Assembly: GCF_964275005.1 (NCBI RefSeq) | Contig: NC_092698.1 | Coordinates: forward strand, 31,861,162-31,925,161 | Length of the DNA stretch: 64,000 nucleotides | From: Diadema setosum | Taxonomy: Eukaryota; Echinodermata; Echinoidea; Diadematoida; Diadematidae | Direction: 5' to 3' | Shown here: positions 1-23,800 of the stretch, piece after piece | Position numbering within the stretch: the first letter of the stretch is position 1 | How the letters are laid out: each line of letters opens with the position of its first letter | Notes under the pieces: generated by a model | What the model was told of the DNA's origin: nothing | Databases searched by the model: none | The model's input: only the letters and a program-made list of their open reading frames with translations | Program-made: the position numbers and the translations under genes

Positions 1-584
1 AGCGTAATAAAGTGTCGCATCAGGAAGAAAGCGATTGTGTGTAGTTCGGGATATAAGAAGAAAGCGATTGTGTGTAGTTCGGGATATAAGAAAGGTTATC
101 TATCTCACGCATACACCCAAAATGTATGCCGAAACAGAACACCAGATCGATAGTCAAAGCATTTCTTCAATATAATGGAAAAGAGTGAAACGAGTTATAT
201 TTCACTCATTACAAGTTCAAGTAATCATACTAAGAGAGCATAAAAAGCATGAAATATATCAGTGGCTTAAAAGAATCCCTGTATTTGCAGGGAAAAAAAA
301 CTATTTACGAATACCATCGTGGAAATAAGTGTATGATAAGACTTAGTGTATAAGTCAACAACAGTAACTTTTATAATGTTTTAATGCATTTATCTACTTT
401 CAATAAGAAATGAATAGACGTACATGCATCTCCGTATCAAAGATTAATTTGACATATTAATATGAAATTGCTCATATCATGGTTGATATTTAAAGACTTA
501 ACTTGGCTTAATATAGTGTTTATGCCGCCGTATCGAACATTACGCAACGCTTATAGTTTGCTGCATTCCTACTGCAAGATCCAT
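1..584. other. Intergenic, no gene seen
   Basis: AT-rich sequence without a convincing exon. A direct duplication is visible at the very start: a unit of about 37 bases containing 'agaaagcgattgtgtgtag' occurs at about 25 and again at about 58. Nothing else is interpretable. Confidence 0.5.
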
Positions 585-1073
585 GTACTTGGTGTTGCAA
601 AAAACGTTTCCAACTTTTGATCCGTAATAATTCAAAACTATATATCGGATAACACTGACATTGATACACTATATAGTAGGCAATAGCTGGAGACTGTACA
701 CTTTTGTTGGAGGCAATTTAAAAATGAAAGCGTAAGTCAATTTCATTAAATTCAAGATGTATTTTTAAGTTAGGGTTCAGATTTTGCTCTATTTTCAACC
801 TTCTGTACAAAACATTAACTTTGCACAGGGCTCAATTGGTGTGCATTGGAGTGTGTGGTTAACTTCCAGACAATGGTCCTGAACAATGGCCAGGGTTTGA
901 ATGCTCTATTACTTATTCATGAGAAATTCCACTATCACAGCTAGTTTTTATTCATCCTGAAATGTAGTGTATGCAAGCACACGAAAACATGTGTTGACTT
1001 TTTTTTTATGTGTATGCATTTTACCCTTTACCATGAATTCAGACTAGCAGTGCCCAGGCCAGGGGGTATCTCA

Positions 1074-2013
1074 CTGAGCGGCGAACGTTTGCGAACGTAA
1101 CGAATTAATTTGAGATTTGCCAATTTTTCTGACGAAAAATCAGGGTTCGCTTCTGTCATTAGCGACAGTTAGCTACTTTTTCAGCTTGTTTTTGCGATGT
1201 TTAGCGACAATTAGCGACACTTGAGCGAATATTTGCGAAAGTGTAAGCGAAACACAGGTGGCGACTATTAGCGACTGCTAGCATAATGTTAGCGACAGTT
1301 TTGCAAATATTATCAACTGTTTGCCAATCCCTTGCGACAATTTGCGAATGTTTTGGGACCTGGAAAAGTACCAGGCGATTATGTATAGTCAGACTCACAA
1401 AACGAACGTACTACCTTCCACTGCATTCAGATCTCTTGTGACCACCGTTCAAGATGGATTTCCAGAAGATCTATCCTTGAAGAGCTGCTTTTATACATGG
1501 CTGTTGTTACAGCTATCGTGCAGCTTAATTAAGAGAAAGAAAAGAAAGAAAGAAGAAAAGAAAGACTGTTTTGGTCAGAGAGTGGTTGCTGCAGAGGACA
1601 GACTTTGGTCAATATGAAAATCTTTTGCAGCAATTACATGACGGAGATGTCAAGAGCTTCAAGAACTTTCTATATGACAAATTTCTCTCAATTTCTCAAT
1701 TCTATATTGGAACCATAATTATGGTCACTTGTTTGCTAGCAGTGGCGCATCAATAAAAAATGTTAGCGACACCGTTTTACGACCGTTTGCGAATTCTTAC
1801 GAGTGTTTTGCGAATGCTTGTAACTGTTAGGGAAAATACAAATTCGCAAAAAATTTTGAACATGTTCAAAATTTCTTTGTGACAAGAAAAACTACTTGCG
1901 AAAATAAAAACCGTTGGCGAACTTTCTTGCGACTTTTAACGAACCCTTTGCAACCCTTTACGAACCCTGGCGAAATCCCAAATTCGTTTCGTTCGCAAAC
2001 ATTCGCCGCTCAG
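1074..2013. mobile_element. Third-level inverted-repeat element rich in GCGA/GCGAC words
   Basis: The ends are CTGAGCGGCGAACGTTTGCG and its near-exact reverse complement (CGCAAACATTCGCCGCTCAG). Both subterminal regions (about 1080-1370 and 1755-1990) are packed with short variants of TTGCGAA and TTAGCGAC. These may be binding sites for a transposase supplied elsewhere. The 9-mer GTATCTCAC occurs at 1066-1074 and again at 2022-2030, as expected for a target duplication, but 8 extra bases sit between the right end and the right copy. No open frame with transposase features is present. Confidence 0.7.
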
Positions 2014-2459
2014 TAAAGGCTGTATCTCACCAACGGAGACGTCTCCGCGACGTCTCCAACTTATCAGTCGCAGCAGTCGCGGAGAAGTCTCCAACATAAA
2101 AATGGCTTGCGGTCTCACCTAGGAGACGTCTCTGAGACGAGTTATGGCAGGTGTCAAAAATTTCAAACATGATGGAGCCGTTGCAGGATCACCTGACTTG
2201 ATCTAGGCAGGATGTCAGCACGCAGATGGGTCACGTGGTTTCTAAAGTAGGTCAAACAGCGTCAAATAGAGTCGCGGAGACGTCTCCGCGACCTCTCACC
2301 AGTTTTTGTCGAGCCCACCGGAGGTGAGGGGAGACTAAGGGATCGCCTGCGGCGTCTGTCCGTCCGTCGTCAGTCCATCGTCCGTCCGTCGTCCGTCCGT
2401 CTTCAGTCGTCTGTCCGTAACGCTACAAAAACTTCAATAACTCTTTACTCTGGGCTTCA

Positions 2460-3065
2460 ATTGCAATCAAACTTCGAGGGAAGAGGGGTCATACAAAGTT
2501 TCACATTAAGGTCACCTCAAGGTCAAAGCTCACAGGCAGGGGTCAATGAACTGTAGGGCCCAATGTTAAGTTTTTATGGCGCGTTTCTATTATGTGTCAT
2601 AACTTTTGATCCATAGGTCCGTTTGTGACTAAACTTGGATGGTAGATGTCCCTTGGGGAGTGGATGATCACCACAAGGTCAAAGGTTACAAGCAGGGGTC
2701 AACGAACTTTTAGAGCCCAATGTTAAGTTTTATGGCGCGTTTCTATTATGGGTCATAACTTTTGATCCATAACTCTATTTGTGACTAAACTTGGATGGTA
2801 GATGTCCCTTGGGGAGTGGATGGTCATCACAAGGTCAATTGTCACAAGCATGAGTCAACGAACTTTTAGATCCCAATGTTAAGTTTTTATTGCGCGTTTC
2901 TATTATGGGTCATAACTTTTGATCCATAGGTCCATTTGTGACCAAACTTGGATGGTAGATGTCCCTTGTTGATCGGATGGTCACCACAAGGTCAAAGGTC
3001 ACAGGCACGGGTCAACGAACTTTAAGGGCCCAATGTTAAGTTTTTATGGCACGTTTCTTTTTTGC
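2460..3065. repeat. Tandem repeat, about 155-bp unit, roughly 3.5 copies
   Basis: Successive copies restart near 2571, 2730, 2883 and 3038 with 'gtttttatggcgcg'. Each contains 'gtcataacttttgatccat', 'ttggatggtagatgtccctt' and 'caaggtcaaaggtcac'. Unit similarity is high, so the array expanded recently relative to the arms that flank it. It is minisatellite-like cargo inside the second-level element. Confidence 0.8.
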
Positions 3066-3974
3066 CATAAATTTTTGCCCTTTTATATCTCTTGTTATCT
3101 GTTATATCTCTTTTTTTTTATCTGTTATATCCCATTTGCGTACAATTTCTTGTATGCGAATGGGCGAGACACCTTGTTCTGGTCTCCAGCAGGTCTCGGC
3201 GACGTCTCTGAGACGTCGCGGAGACGTCTCTGCAACCAGCAAGATCTGGAGTTGCGAACTAGTCGCGAACTAGTTTCAAGCCCGATGAGATACCCCCTTA
3301 AGATACCCCTTTTATGAATTACTAATAAAGCGTTCAAGTGCCTTGAGGCAAGAAACCAGAAGCCTAGTCAGCAGAGCTCTGAAAAGGTGATATTCGGTGG
3401 CATTCATGTCTATTGTTCAGGGTCATTGTAAGCACACACTGACATTCACATCATTGGTTCCTGTGTAAAGCTCAATTTTGTACAGAGGGTTTAGATTTGA
3501 CCAAATCTGGAACTTAACTTTAGAATTAATCATGGATTTTATGAAACTGATCCATGCTTTCATAGTCAAATCACCTCCAACAAAATTGTACACTATTCAG
3601 CTATTAGTCATATCAATGACAGTGATATCTGATATATCGTTTTCGAGCTATTAGGGATCAAAAGTGGGGATTTTTTTTTTTTTAACACCTAGTATGATAT
3701 ATGTTTTGATTCATACAAGTCATAATCTCGACAAACACTTCGATGCGTAGTATTTTTTGTTTTGTGGGAAGTAGTCCCGGTCAACCGCATCACATCGGTG
3801 ACAAAAAAAGAGTACATATACTTTATATTCCTGCTCCGCATCTTCAGGACTCCTGTTTACACTTCCCTAGAGTGTATGCATAACGTCTTGTTCCAGTCAA
3901 GGAGGTAACTCCTTGATCCAGTTAACGCGTTCCACGAGCATAGATACCCTGACGTTCGTCATCAACGGGTCGAC

Positions 3975-14890
<10,916 letters not shown>

Positions 14891-17848
14891 AAACATTCAG
14901 CCGCGAACAAGACACCATGAGAACAGTCCTTTTTTTTTTTTCAAGGGCCGGATGGTACAATCAGCAAAAGTACACGAACACTGACGAAGCACATTGATCA
15001 CAAAACTTGAAAAGCAGCGATTATTATTATTACTCACAGAAATGCAGACTATGACTCAGTTTGCTGCACGTGCCACGCCCCTATCTCTCTCTTTCTCTCT
15101 CTCTTTCTCTCTTTCTCTCTCTCTCTCTCATTTTTAGTTATTGTTGTGGTTCTTTATGCCATTCCGGTACAATGTATATATTTTGTTTATTGTTACATGT
15201 GTCTCATTATGATGACATTTTGGATGTGTGTTTTTTTTTCCGGGGGCCTAAGTAATAGAAGCTATGCTTTTGATTTAGGCTCCCCCACTTTGGTTCTTAC
15301 GACTGCAAGTGTTGCAAGTGATGTATTGTTTCGATTTCTTTGTACTTATTTTATATACAAATGAACAATATATTATCGTATACGACTTGTAATAATCATT
15401 GGAACTAGTTAATGTTTGTTTCGTACTTTCGTAAACTCAAAGTGGAAATGAATTCAAATCAAATCAATCAAATCAATCAATCAATCCTTAACCGGACCAC
15501 AATCACTTACTACGGAAGTTAGCTGATATTCAAGGACGTCCAGACTTCTTGTCCAACTTAAAAGCTGATCACATCCAGTGGCTCGAGTAGAATATAGAAC
15601 ATCGGCTTGTTGTGTTGCGCGTTGTTGAGGGCAGTGTACGTTCATGCAGCCTGTCAAAAATAGGAAGAGAACTACAATCGCTTGTACTGTAGATTGAAGC
15701 AAACTGAAACACCTGCAATGGCAGGATGATTGTAATCAGTTCTACTTCAGAAAGGACGACCACACTCGGCGCTGTGAAGAGAGCTATAATTGTGGGTGAC
15801 GGTGTGATCCTTTGACGAAAAAAGCTGTCCTTGATTCATGGCGTCTCATCGGAAGAGGGTCCGTCGCAGTTCACCCAAAGAAAGGCGGTCGAATTAGGAT
15901 CACTCTTTAACAATGCTAGGTCTAAAGTTCGATCAGCCCTACAAACTCGTCTGGTATTTACTGTTTCCGTGCCTGCCAAGAGAGAACCTTATAATAATAG
16001 TAACCTCTGCAGTATCGCAAGTCATAAAGAAAATAAACATTTTCATCAAACAACGAATCATATGAGACTTTGACGCTGCCCGGTCATGACAAAAGACCGT
16101 GCACCTTCAAGAATTTTACTCGTCTTACAGATCTCAATCCTTCCATCCATCATTTCCATGACAAATATCCATACTAGTTATTTGCGGTGAATTCTGATCT
16201 TATTCAATCAAAGTGTTTTGCCGGAGAGGTCTGATATTGTTATTATATCAGCTTTGCCAACTACTCCTATTTTCAACCTGAGTCAAAAGAATTTTAGTGG
16301 TCTTTACAGTCTATCCATTGCTTTACTTACTGAATCGTGGTTCTTCTGATTAAGATGCCAGGACCTCCTCCACAACACACCAATACTCCAGCGATAACTA
16401 CAGCGATTTTCATTTTTTTCTTCAGTTTTTCAGTTATTCAATATTGATGTCATGCTTCTACTCATAAAGAGAAAATGTTTTATAGTTTTACAAATTCGGT
16501 GTCATTCATTTTTAATTTTTTTTTTTTTTTTTTTTGCTGGCTGTTTCTGTTTCTATCATTGAAAAAGCAACCGGAGTTATCCTGCATGACGACATACTTA
16601 TGCTTATTATGGAGGTAATGACACAATATTTCCTCCTTTCAGACACAAGAGAGCGCATTTATGAAATGTATTCATTCTCTCATTCTATCAGTCTTATTGA
16701 ACAAGTGTGTATGGCGTGGTCCATAAACAGGTTAAACCTTAATGCTTTCTGACCAACGACAGTCCAGTGAGTGTGTATAAGAACTGTAGGAGCGACCGGC
16801 TATCGTGGTGTTGATGAGATCGGTTCTGGTCTCAATATTTATAGATTCATGTATTTTATCTGTTATATTCATTGAAACATATCAGCAACTTGTATACTTA
16901 TTGTTTTGTCTGCAAAACTTGTATGCGTTGAGCATTTCTAAAGAGTTCAGTGTAATCATTGTGGGTAGTATTACCTTATTAGTCTGTGTAACACTCATGC
17001 ATGTAGGTGTATATCCGCATTAAAGGATAGATATCATGATAAAAACACATCCTGTATAGTAAATTGAAAAAAGTCACTATTTTTATGTATTGTAAATACA
17101 ATCAAATATCATTAAACAGGTGAAATGTAGAGCTATATAGAAAAGCCATTGCTCCATCGATGTCCCTCGTTTATATAAAGGAACTATATAATGCAATGTA
17201 GGCCTACTTTTGTTATCAATTTCGCAGTTCTGGACTTTAAAGCAGGGTGTAAAGATAAAATGTAGGTAAAAGCATACGAAACAATTATCTTAGGCTTCTT
17301 TTCTGATGACAGGCCATTATTTTTCTGGCAGTTTAAGCCTTGTCTGCGCACAAAAATAAATTGAAAAGGGGAAAAAAACAGGTCATCCGCGTGCTTGACC
17401 TATCAACGTCTTCCACAGAACACATAAATACCAATTCACCACATAACCGGTGTACATGGACAGCGGGTGTATAGAAGGAACACCGAAAAAAGCTCAAGCT
17501 AGACGCTATTCCTAAAATCAAAAGTTCAAGTTCAAGTTCAAGTTCTAATTTTAATAGACACAGTATATTGTATTTTCCAATAGGAATCGTGGATTTATAA
17601 GGAAATGTGAGGACTATAATTGTAGAATTTCGTTTTAGGTCTACCTTGTCACTGTCAAAATTTGCCTATTTCTTTTGCTACACGCGGGAAACAATGTTTT
17701 CATCTCTTTATGTGTATTAAGCCTACATTGCAATTTTTTATTTTAATCTTTTGTTTAAATACGGGAAAGGTTTATCAGATGCTACCAGAAAATATGTTGT
17801 ACTTAATTCTCACTGTTATTAAGTAATGTTGTTCCCTGAGCTAGGATT

Positions 17849-17863
17849 TTGTTGTTGTTGTTG

Positions 17864-17958
<95 letters not shown>

Positions 17959-17959
17959 A
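17849..17959. repeat. GTT/GCT trinucleotide array
   Basis: About 37 trinucleotides: a block of (GTT)n, then about ten (GCT)n, then (GTT)n again. This is an interrupted, mutating trinucleotide repeat in intergenic DNA. Confidence 0.95.
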
Positions 17960-18263
17960 GGTTTGGGGTTTTTACATTGATGGGGATCGAAGTTTGTTTA
18001 ACAGTCGATGATTTCCATTACAGCAACGTTGTTGTATGGGACCATCAGCTTTAATATCACTCTTACAGAATTCCCTTATGAGCAAGTGTTGGATACAGGC
18101 CTGCATTGCGATGGGAACCAAAATCTGTTTTCGTAGTAGCTATGTTTTCAGTAGGCCTATAACAAAACAGTTTTCATATCATCTTGCAATTCCGATTTGT
18201 AATAAACGGTTAGTGAAATAAAAACAACCGTCCCGCCGACTGCTTTGATATAACAGAAGGAGT

Positions 18264-18318
18264 CATTCATTATGTATGTATGTATATGTATGTATGTATG
18301 TATGTATATGAATATAAA

Positions 18319-18390
<72 letters not shown>
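18264..18390. repeat. ATGT and TA microsatellite block
   Basis: A run of TATG units leads into more than 30 consecutive TA dinucleotides. Open-frame peptides of alternating Tyr and Ile here are artefacts. Confidence 0.95.
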
Positions 18391-18393
<3 letters not shown>

Positions 18394-18929
18394 CACTAGA
18401 TGTATATAAAATGAATGGATAGATAGATTTACTGATTACTTTTTATAGAGAATTCAGTACATCCATTTCGTACATAAGGGCAGATGGTCATGTGCATCCA
18501 CCCGTGTTTAATACCGATTGTGTGTAATGTATTCTACAATATTTATTCACAATCACTTCGGCAAACAGCAGGACACACACAGATTCAAGTACTTCAATCA
18601 GTACTCGTTTTCATACAGCCAATTGATACAGTTAGGGCAAAAGTACTGGTATTGGGGTGACAAACTACCTGATGAGAATTATCATGGACAAACACAGTCA
18701 GTAAAGATCTGAGCGAAATCCGACAATTAGAAAGTTCAATTTGAATGTTTGGGATGCCCTTCTGACCGGCCGTCCTTACTCTGGGTATCGTATACAGCAC
18801 ATAATTCTAATTGGTCAAAAATGAATTTACTTTCAGATATCACATCAAGTACCACCTGCACCTGATTGGTTTGTCAAATAATGAGAGTATGTCTTCACAA
18901 GTGGAGAGACAAATTATTTTGGTACTTTT

Positions 18930-19135
18930 TATCAAGGGGCATAGGGCAATCCCCTGACCCTCACCCTATAAATAATCCTAAGCCTGAACCTAATCCTAAC
19001 CCTTAACCAAACTCTATACCCTAAACCTAACCCTAACTCTAACCCTCATCTTTACTCTAACCTTATCACTAACCAGTATTTAGCCGGGAAGGGGGGGGGG
19101 GTATTTGCCCTGATACGCTATCAAGGAAAACAACT
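18930..19135 (-). mobile_element. Element carrying degenerate telomere-like CCCTAA repeats, copy 1
   Basis: The borders are loose inverted repeats ('atcaaggggcatagggcaat' on the left; 'tgccctgatacgctatcaag' on the right). The interior is a degenerate array of CCCTAA-type hexamers. The right flank 'accagtatttagccgggaag' reappears, inverted, next to the TTAGGG array at about 21420-21450. Two oppositely oriented copies of one dispersed element are the simplest reading. An old telomere is unlikely. Confidence 0.6.
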
Positions 19136-20278
19136 TGATCATGATGGTGCATATTGGAGACCCTCAAATTACTTACACTTGGATTGAAGTTCTTTAATTA
19201 ATGCGAAATCACAAAATGGTAATGCCCATTTTCAGCTTTACTGCAGTGTGTATTAGCCTTTTACTAAACATTATAATTGGTGAAACTCGTAAGTCCTAAT
19301 AGTCAAAGTCACGCAGGTGGTTTACTCATGAGATTAACAGGCGGCCGCAGCATGTACAAACAATCAAAGAACCCCAGGATTGTAACAAAATGATTAAGCT
19401 CTTGAGGCTTAGTAACTTTGATTGACACTTCGACACTTGAACTTCGGTAAAGCAAACGTCCGTGACCCGAGATAGAGCCGCCGAGTATTATTTACACCAA
19501 ACAGCACATTGAAGATCCGTGTATCATAAAATAGCTTTGCCTATAACCATCCCCAAAACAAACCATCAGTAATGCTGAAATCACAAGCAGTCGTCAAGGG
19601 AAAACTCCATTTCTTGTTCAAATTGACTTCGATGAATACTTTGTGATCAAAATAATATAGCGTGCCTCTATATTAGAATCTGGAGTATTTGAAAGTTCTT
19701 GATTGAACGTCTGAGCTTTCTCATATCACGGTGATGTTCGTCGCAGTCACACACTATGCAAGGCAGATGCGGCGATAATGACGTCACAACACAACTCTGC
19801 CATTGGCTATAGCTCACGAAAAGTTTACTTATAGAATCATATATTGGATCATGCATAGTGAGAACACGACTGCAAAAAAAAAAATAAATAAATAAAAATA
19901 AATAAATAAATAAAAATTGATGACTCTTCCACAGCACCTGCAGTGTGTTTGCAAGCCATCCCATGTATCATATTGTGCAGTTAGGCATGTGCAGTATGAA
20001 ACTGTCACGAAGAAAAGGTTAAGGATTCCGTATTGTTACTAGGATTGGATTCAGACAGCTGTAGGTTCCTGCTGCTGTCTGCTCGTCTCCTACCCTCTAC
20101 AGATTGTCATACTTGTTAGACTGATATCTGATGGCAGATTAGAGAAATGTCCATTACAGCAATGTACAGCTTCTGTTTCACGCAACTCTATATAGCACCA
20201 AACTCTTCAAGCTAGTCACTTACAATATTTGTAGGACAGAGATCCATCTGTTCATTCTTTGCCAATCATTATGTGCAT

Positions 20279-20488
20279 TCAAAGTAGAGTTTGACTTTTT
20301 TTTTTATGAGAAAAAAGAACACACACAATATGCTCAACCATACCGCTTTCATCTGGATTTTGTTTAATGACTCTGCAAACATCCCTCGCACTTCTTACAT
20401 TATATTTGCGAATGAACCTATCCAAGATTAGCCGTGCGCCGTAGGGTCCCAAAAGGAGATATGTAATAACATCTTGCCATGTCAACAA
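20279..20488 (-). other. Isolated open frame of unknown meaning
   Basis: A 69-codon minus-strand frame whose first 48 residues look protein-like (TWQDVITYLLLGPYGARLIL, then RFIRKYNVRSARDVCRVIKQ). It ends in a lysine-rich stretch over an A-rich repeat. No family was recognised and no convincing splice sites were identified. It may be a gene fragment or chance. Confidence 0.2.
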
Positions 20489-20876
20489 ATAATACTTTTG
20501 AGTGGTTCAAAGTTCACCATTCTTCCTACGCTCTTCTATTCACTCAAACGCAAATCCCCACTTACAACAGTCAAAATGATATCGTCGAAATAGTTTGATG
20601 CCACGGTAAAGTAATAAGTTCGTGGGGCCTCGGGGGATTTCATGCGGATATGAAGGTTGCGACTCTTTCTTCTGGCAATTTTCAGGCGATATTCTCACTT
20701 CCCTGGGAGTCATCGCTTTAAAAAAAAAAAAAAAAAAAATTGGACCCTTTCAGTTAGAATTCTCTGTCATAGCTACATTTACTTAAAAGTGCGTCATCAT
20801 TAACCCGGATTAGATTTCCCTTCATAAATTGACTGAGAATATTTTGGAGAGCCATTCTCATTTTCGAAGTGCCAAC

Positions 20877-23800
20877 ATGAAGGAAGGTGATCGGAAATTT
20901 GACGATGTTCTTCACGAATTTGGGGAATTTGGTCGCTATCAGATAGTGATATACAACTTGCTATGTCTTCTGGAATTCATAGCACCATGGCAGACTCTTG
21001 GAGGAGTGTTCATTTCTGGCGACACGGACCACTGGTGTAAGGTAGGTTGGTATTTAGCGTATGGTACATAGTTAGTAACAGAGAAATTATCTCTAAACTT
21101 ACAAGAAATCGAGTTATCAAGGTTAAATATGGAATTATGAATGTCCGTAAAAATGTCTTTCACATAATAGTGTATGACGTTTCTTGTTAGTTTTCTATGA
21201 AAACTTTCTCCACCATATGCAAACTGTCCAAGCTGTTTCTCCTGTTCTTTTTGTTTTACACTATCATCAAATCATTCTTTGATGTGATTGTGGAATTTCT
21301 TAGATAATTGAGTCTTGAACTTTGTATAAGCGTGTCGAACTTATTTAAGATAAACCACCTACAAGAAAGAGACAGATGAAAATCATGGACATAATCCGTA
21401 TCAAGGCAATTACTCTCCACCCCCATCCCGGCTAAATACTGGTTGTGGTATAAGGTTATAGTAAAGATTAGGGTTAGGGTTAGGTTTAGGGTTAGAACTT
21501 GGGTTAGGGTTAGTGTTAGGTTTAGGGTTAGAACTTGAGTTTTAGGGTTAGGGTTAGGTTGAGGGTTAGGATTATGGTTAGGGTCAGCGGAAGAGTCCGG
21601 GGTGATTGCACAAGGGGTAATTACCCTAGACCCACATAACATGCCCAGGATATAGGTATAGTGAGCCGGGTAATACAATGCTACGCAGTGGTTGAAGATT
21701 TTATGCAATTGTTCCTGTCTATACTCAACGTTGTGTTGAAAAAAAACAAAAACAAAACAAAACAAAGACAAAGACAAAAACAAAAAAACATTGTTCTTTA
21801 CCTACCTCTCAAACCCTATTATTTATCTTGTCACTCTGTTATCAGTTTGAAAGAATGTCTAGCGGCTAATGATATTCAAAGTCATGCATACTTTTAGAAA
21901 AACTCTGCGGTGATTCTCTTTAAATTATCAATTAGGTAGACTTCTTTTTTCATTGGTGATTTAGGCTTACAATTTCTTTTGTCTTATGATACAGAGACAA
22001 TGCACGCGGCGTTTCCTTGTGTTTAAAGGATTAGTAAACCAAAAACGTTCAAGAGAACTGATATAAGTTTACGCATACGCCATCATTTTGTTAAATTTAA
22101 CTGAATATATTCGTACTCGAGCTGAGTGCTACTTGCAGTGCGATTGGTAGATGATAATGATGTTCATTATCATTGTGAGGTCCGCATAGGAAGGAATTTT
22201 AAGGAAAGTCAATGTGAAAGGACTGTTGGGTCTATTTGTGAACTCTTCTGTGTTTTAAACCTTCTCCGCTTCATGACTTTCATTTTACAGCTTGAATGAA
22301 AAACTGGTTGAGCACCTGGTGAGATTTAGTCACAATAAGAGATGGATTTGCAGTGAATCAAATTTCTCGCCATCGCACAGATACCGGAATGGGATTCCGT
22401 GGACTGCGACGCGCACGGCTTCAACACCACATGGGAGTGCAGCCTGGCCAAAAGAGACGTGGGCATCCCATGGAACTACAGCGCCAAAAATGAGAAGGTC
22501 TACGACCGCTGCCGCAGATACAACGTCGCGGGCATTGAGTTCTCTCCCGATCTCAATCCGAAGGGTCTTCCGACGATTGACTGCAACGGCGGCTGGATGT
22601 ACAACAACGAGGACCCCTTGACCACCACAATGAATCAAGACGTGAGTGTTCCAGACAAACTTTACGACATAAAATAATTACGAAAAAGAGGGGAAAAGAT
22701 TATGTATGTACATGATTGTGCGCATGAGAGAGAGAGGGAGGGGGAGGGAAGAAGGATAAAACAAAACAAGAATCTAGCAAGCAAATGAAGAACGTGTTTA
22801 GACTGTATTCGGTGATCATAACAAAGCTTTACAGCATCTGGTTATAGCAATTATGCCTACATTGATAGAACTACACCGGCATATAATTCAGCACAATCTC
22901 TCTCGTCATGCCGACACATCTTAAATAGGATACTCTACATCGCTCCATTGCCAAGGTCACAAAGACGTACAAGATCACTAACAACTTTAATTTAGACATT
23001 CTGTAAACAATTCGTCATCATCTTACGGCACTGAATACAAGAACAAAGGTTATAACATATGGCAGTCGATTCGTCATCCCTAAGACCCGCACATCACTGC
23101 TGAGAGGGACGCTTTCCCCCCATTGGTCTTTGGAACTCCTTGCTCCAAAGTGCCATCAGCTCACCTATGCCATTGGAGTGATGCAGTCAACATCTTCCAG
23201 GAGAAATTTAAGAGGTTTTGACTTTGACAACTAGTCATTCATCCAAGCTCTAGACTTTTCAATCTTGTACTTGTATAGACCATAAGAAACTTAAAAAAAA
23301 AAAAAAAAACGTAAAGGCTGTCTTCATTAATGAGAGCCTTTCGTCATTGTTTTGTGCGAGTATATTTCAAGAAGGTTCTGCATAGTATTGAAAGAAAACG
23401 AACAGGAATAATGAAACGTATCGTGACGTTTTGGCAGGTTTTATCTCATTGTAAATTGCAATTGAGTGTACTTAATTCATATTTGGAGCTTAAGAAGCAG
23501 CAACTCATTTAAACAACTCGATCTTTAGATGTTCGCTGAAATATCTAGAATAAAGTTTATCATATTTTATAGATTAAACGATTTCTTTCCATTCTAACTT
23601 TAAGTATAGTTCTGGTTGAGGTGAGGATTTAGCCTTAACGTTTTGCGAGATATTCAGAAACCACTCTTTGAAATGTCAAAGAGCATGCAATTCTAAGGGG
23701 TATCAAAAGTTTATTTGATGAAAATCGGTTTTGAAATGGCTGAGATATCCCAAAACAAGGTGAAACAAAGAGATCCTAATAAAAGGCATGGCCTGTTGCC

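Larger units (their letters stand above)
1061..3298. mobile_element. Second-level inverted-repeat element (AGGGGGTATCTCA ends)
   Basis: It begins with AGGGGGTATCTCA and ends with the near-perfect reverse complement TGAGATACCCCCT. Inside each end are clusters of the palindrome GGAGACGTCTCC and of GTCGCGGAGACG (about 2034-2140, 2270-2310 and 3180-3240). These form the subterminal repeats. The interior holds a GTCC-rich stretch (about 2345-2425) and a 155-base tandem array (2460-3065). A third element (1074-2013) has landed in its left end. No coding capacity is seen, so it is a non-autonomous element. Confidence 0.7.
585..3705. mobile_element. Long inverted-repeat transposon, host of a nested insertion
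   Basis: The left arm (about 585-930) and right arm (about 3313-3705) are diverged inverted copies of each other. Landmarks shared in opposite orientation are 'acttttgatcc', 'gttggagg', 'tgaacaat' and the 'tctgtacaaaa' segment. The arms are roughly 350-390 bases, and no transposase frame is visible between them. This fits a non-autonomous DNA element or a foldback. The middle is occupied by a second inverted-repeat element (1061-3298), so this one is the oldest layer. Arm borders are approximate because the copies have diverged. Confidence 0.65.
14891..18929. other. Intergenic between the two SLC22 genes, first part
   Basis: The 3' untranslated region of SLC22 paralogue A must begin here. 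Otherwise no gene was recognised. It contains CT-rich repeats (about 15081-15130), a TCAA cluster (about 15466-15485), a GTT/GCT trinucleotide array (17849-17959) and an ATGT/TA block (18264-18390). Several open stretches of 60-80 codons exist, but they have neither family resemblance nor splice support. Confidence 0.6.

Noticed and set aside
2034-2140. Regulatory cluster of GGAGACGTCTCC palindromes
   Set aside because: The same words recur at the opposite end of the 1061-3298 element, so they are its subterminal repeats.
18960-19080. Ancestral telomere or chromosome fusion point
   Set aside because: The repeats are short and degenerate, and share flanks with a second copy in opposite orientation. 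A dispersed element explains them better.
21256-21783. 175-codon minus-strand frame with NPNPQ-type repeats
   Set aside because: It is built from the degenerate TTAGGG array, with no start context or homologue.
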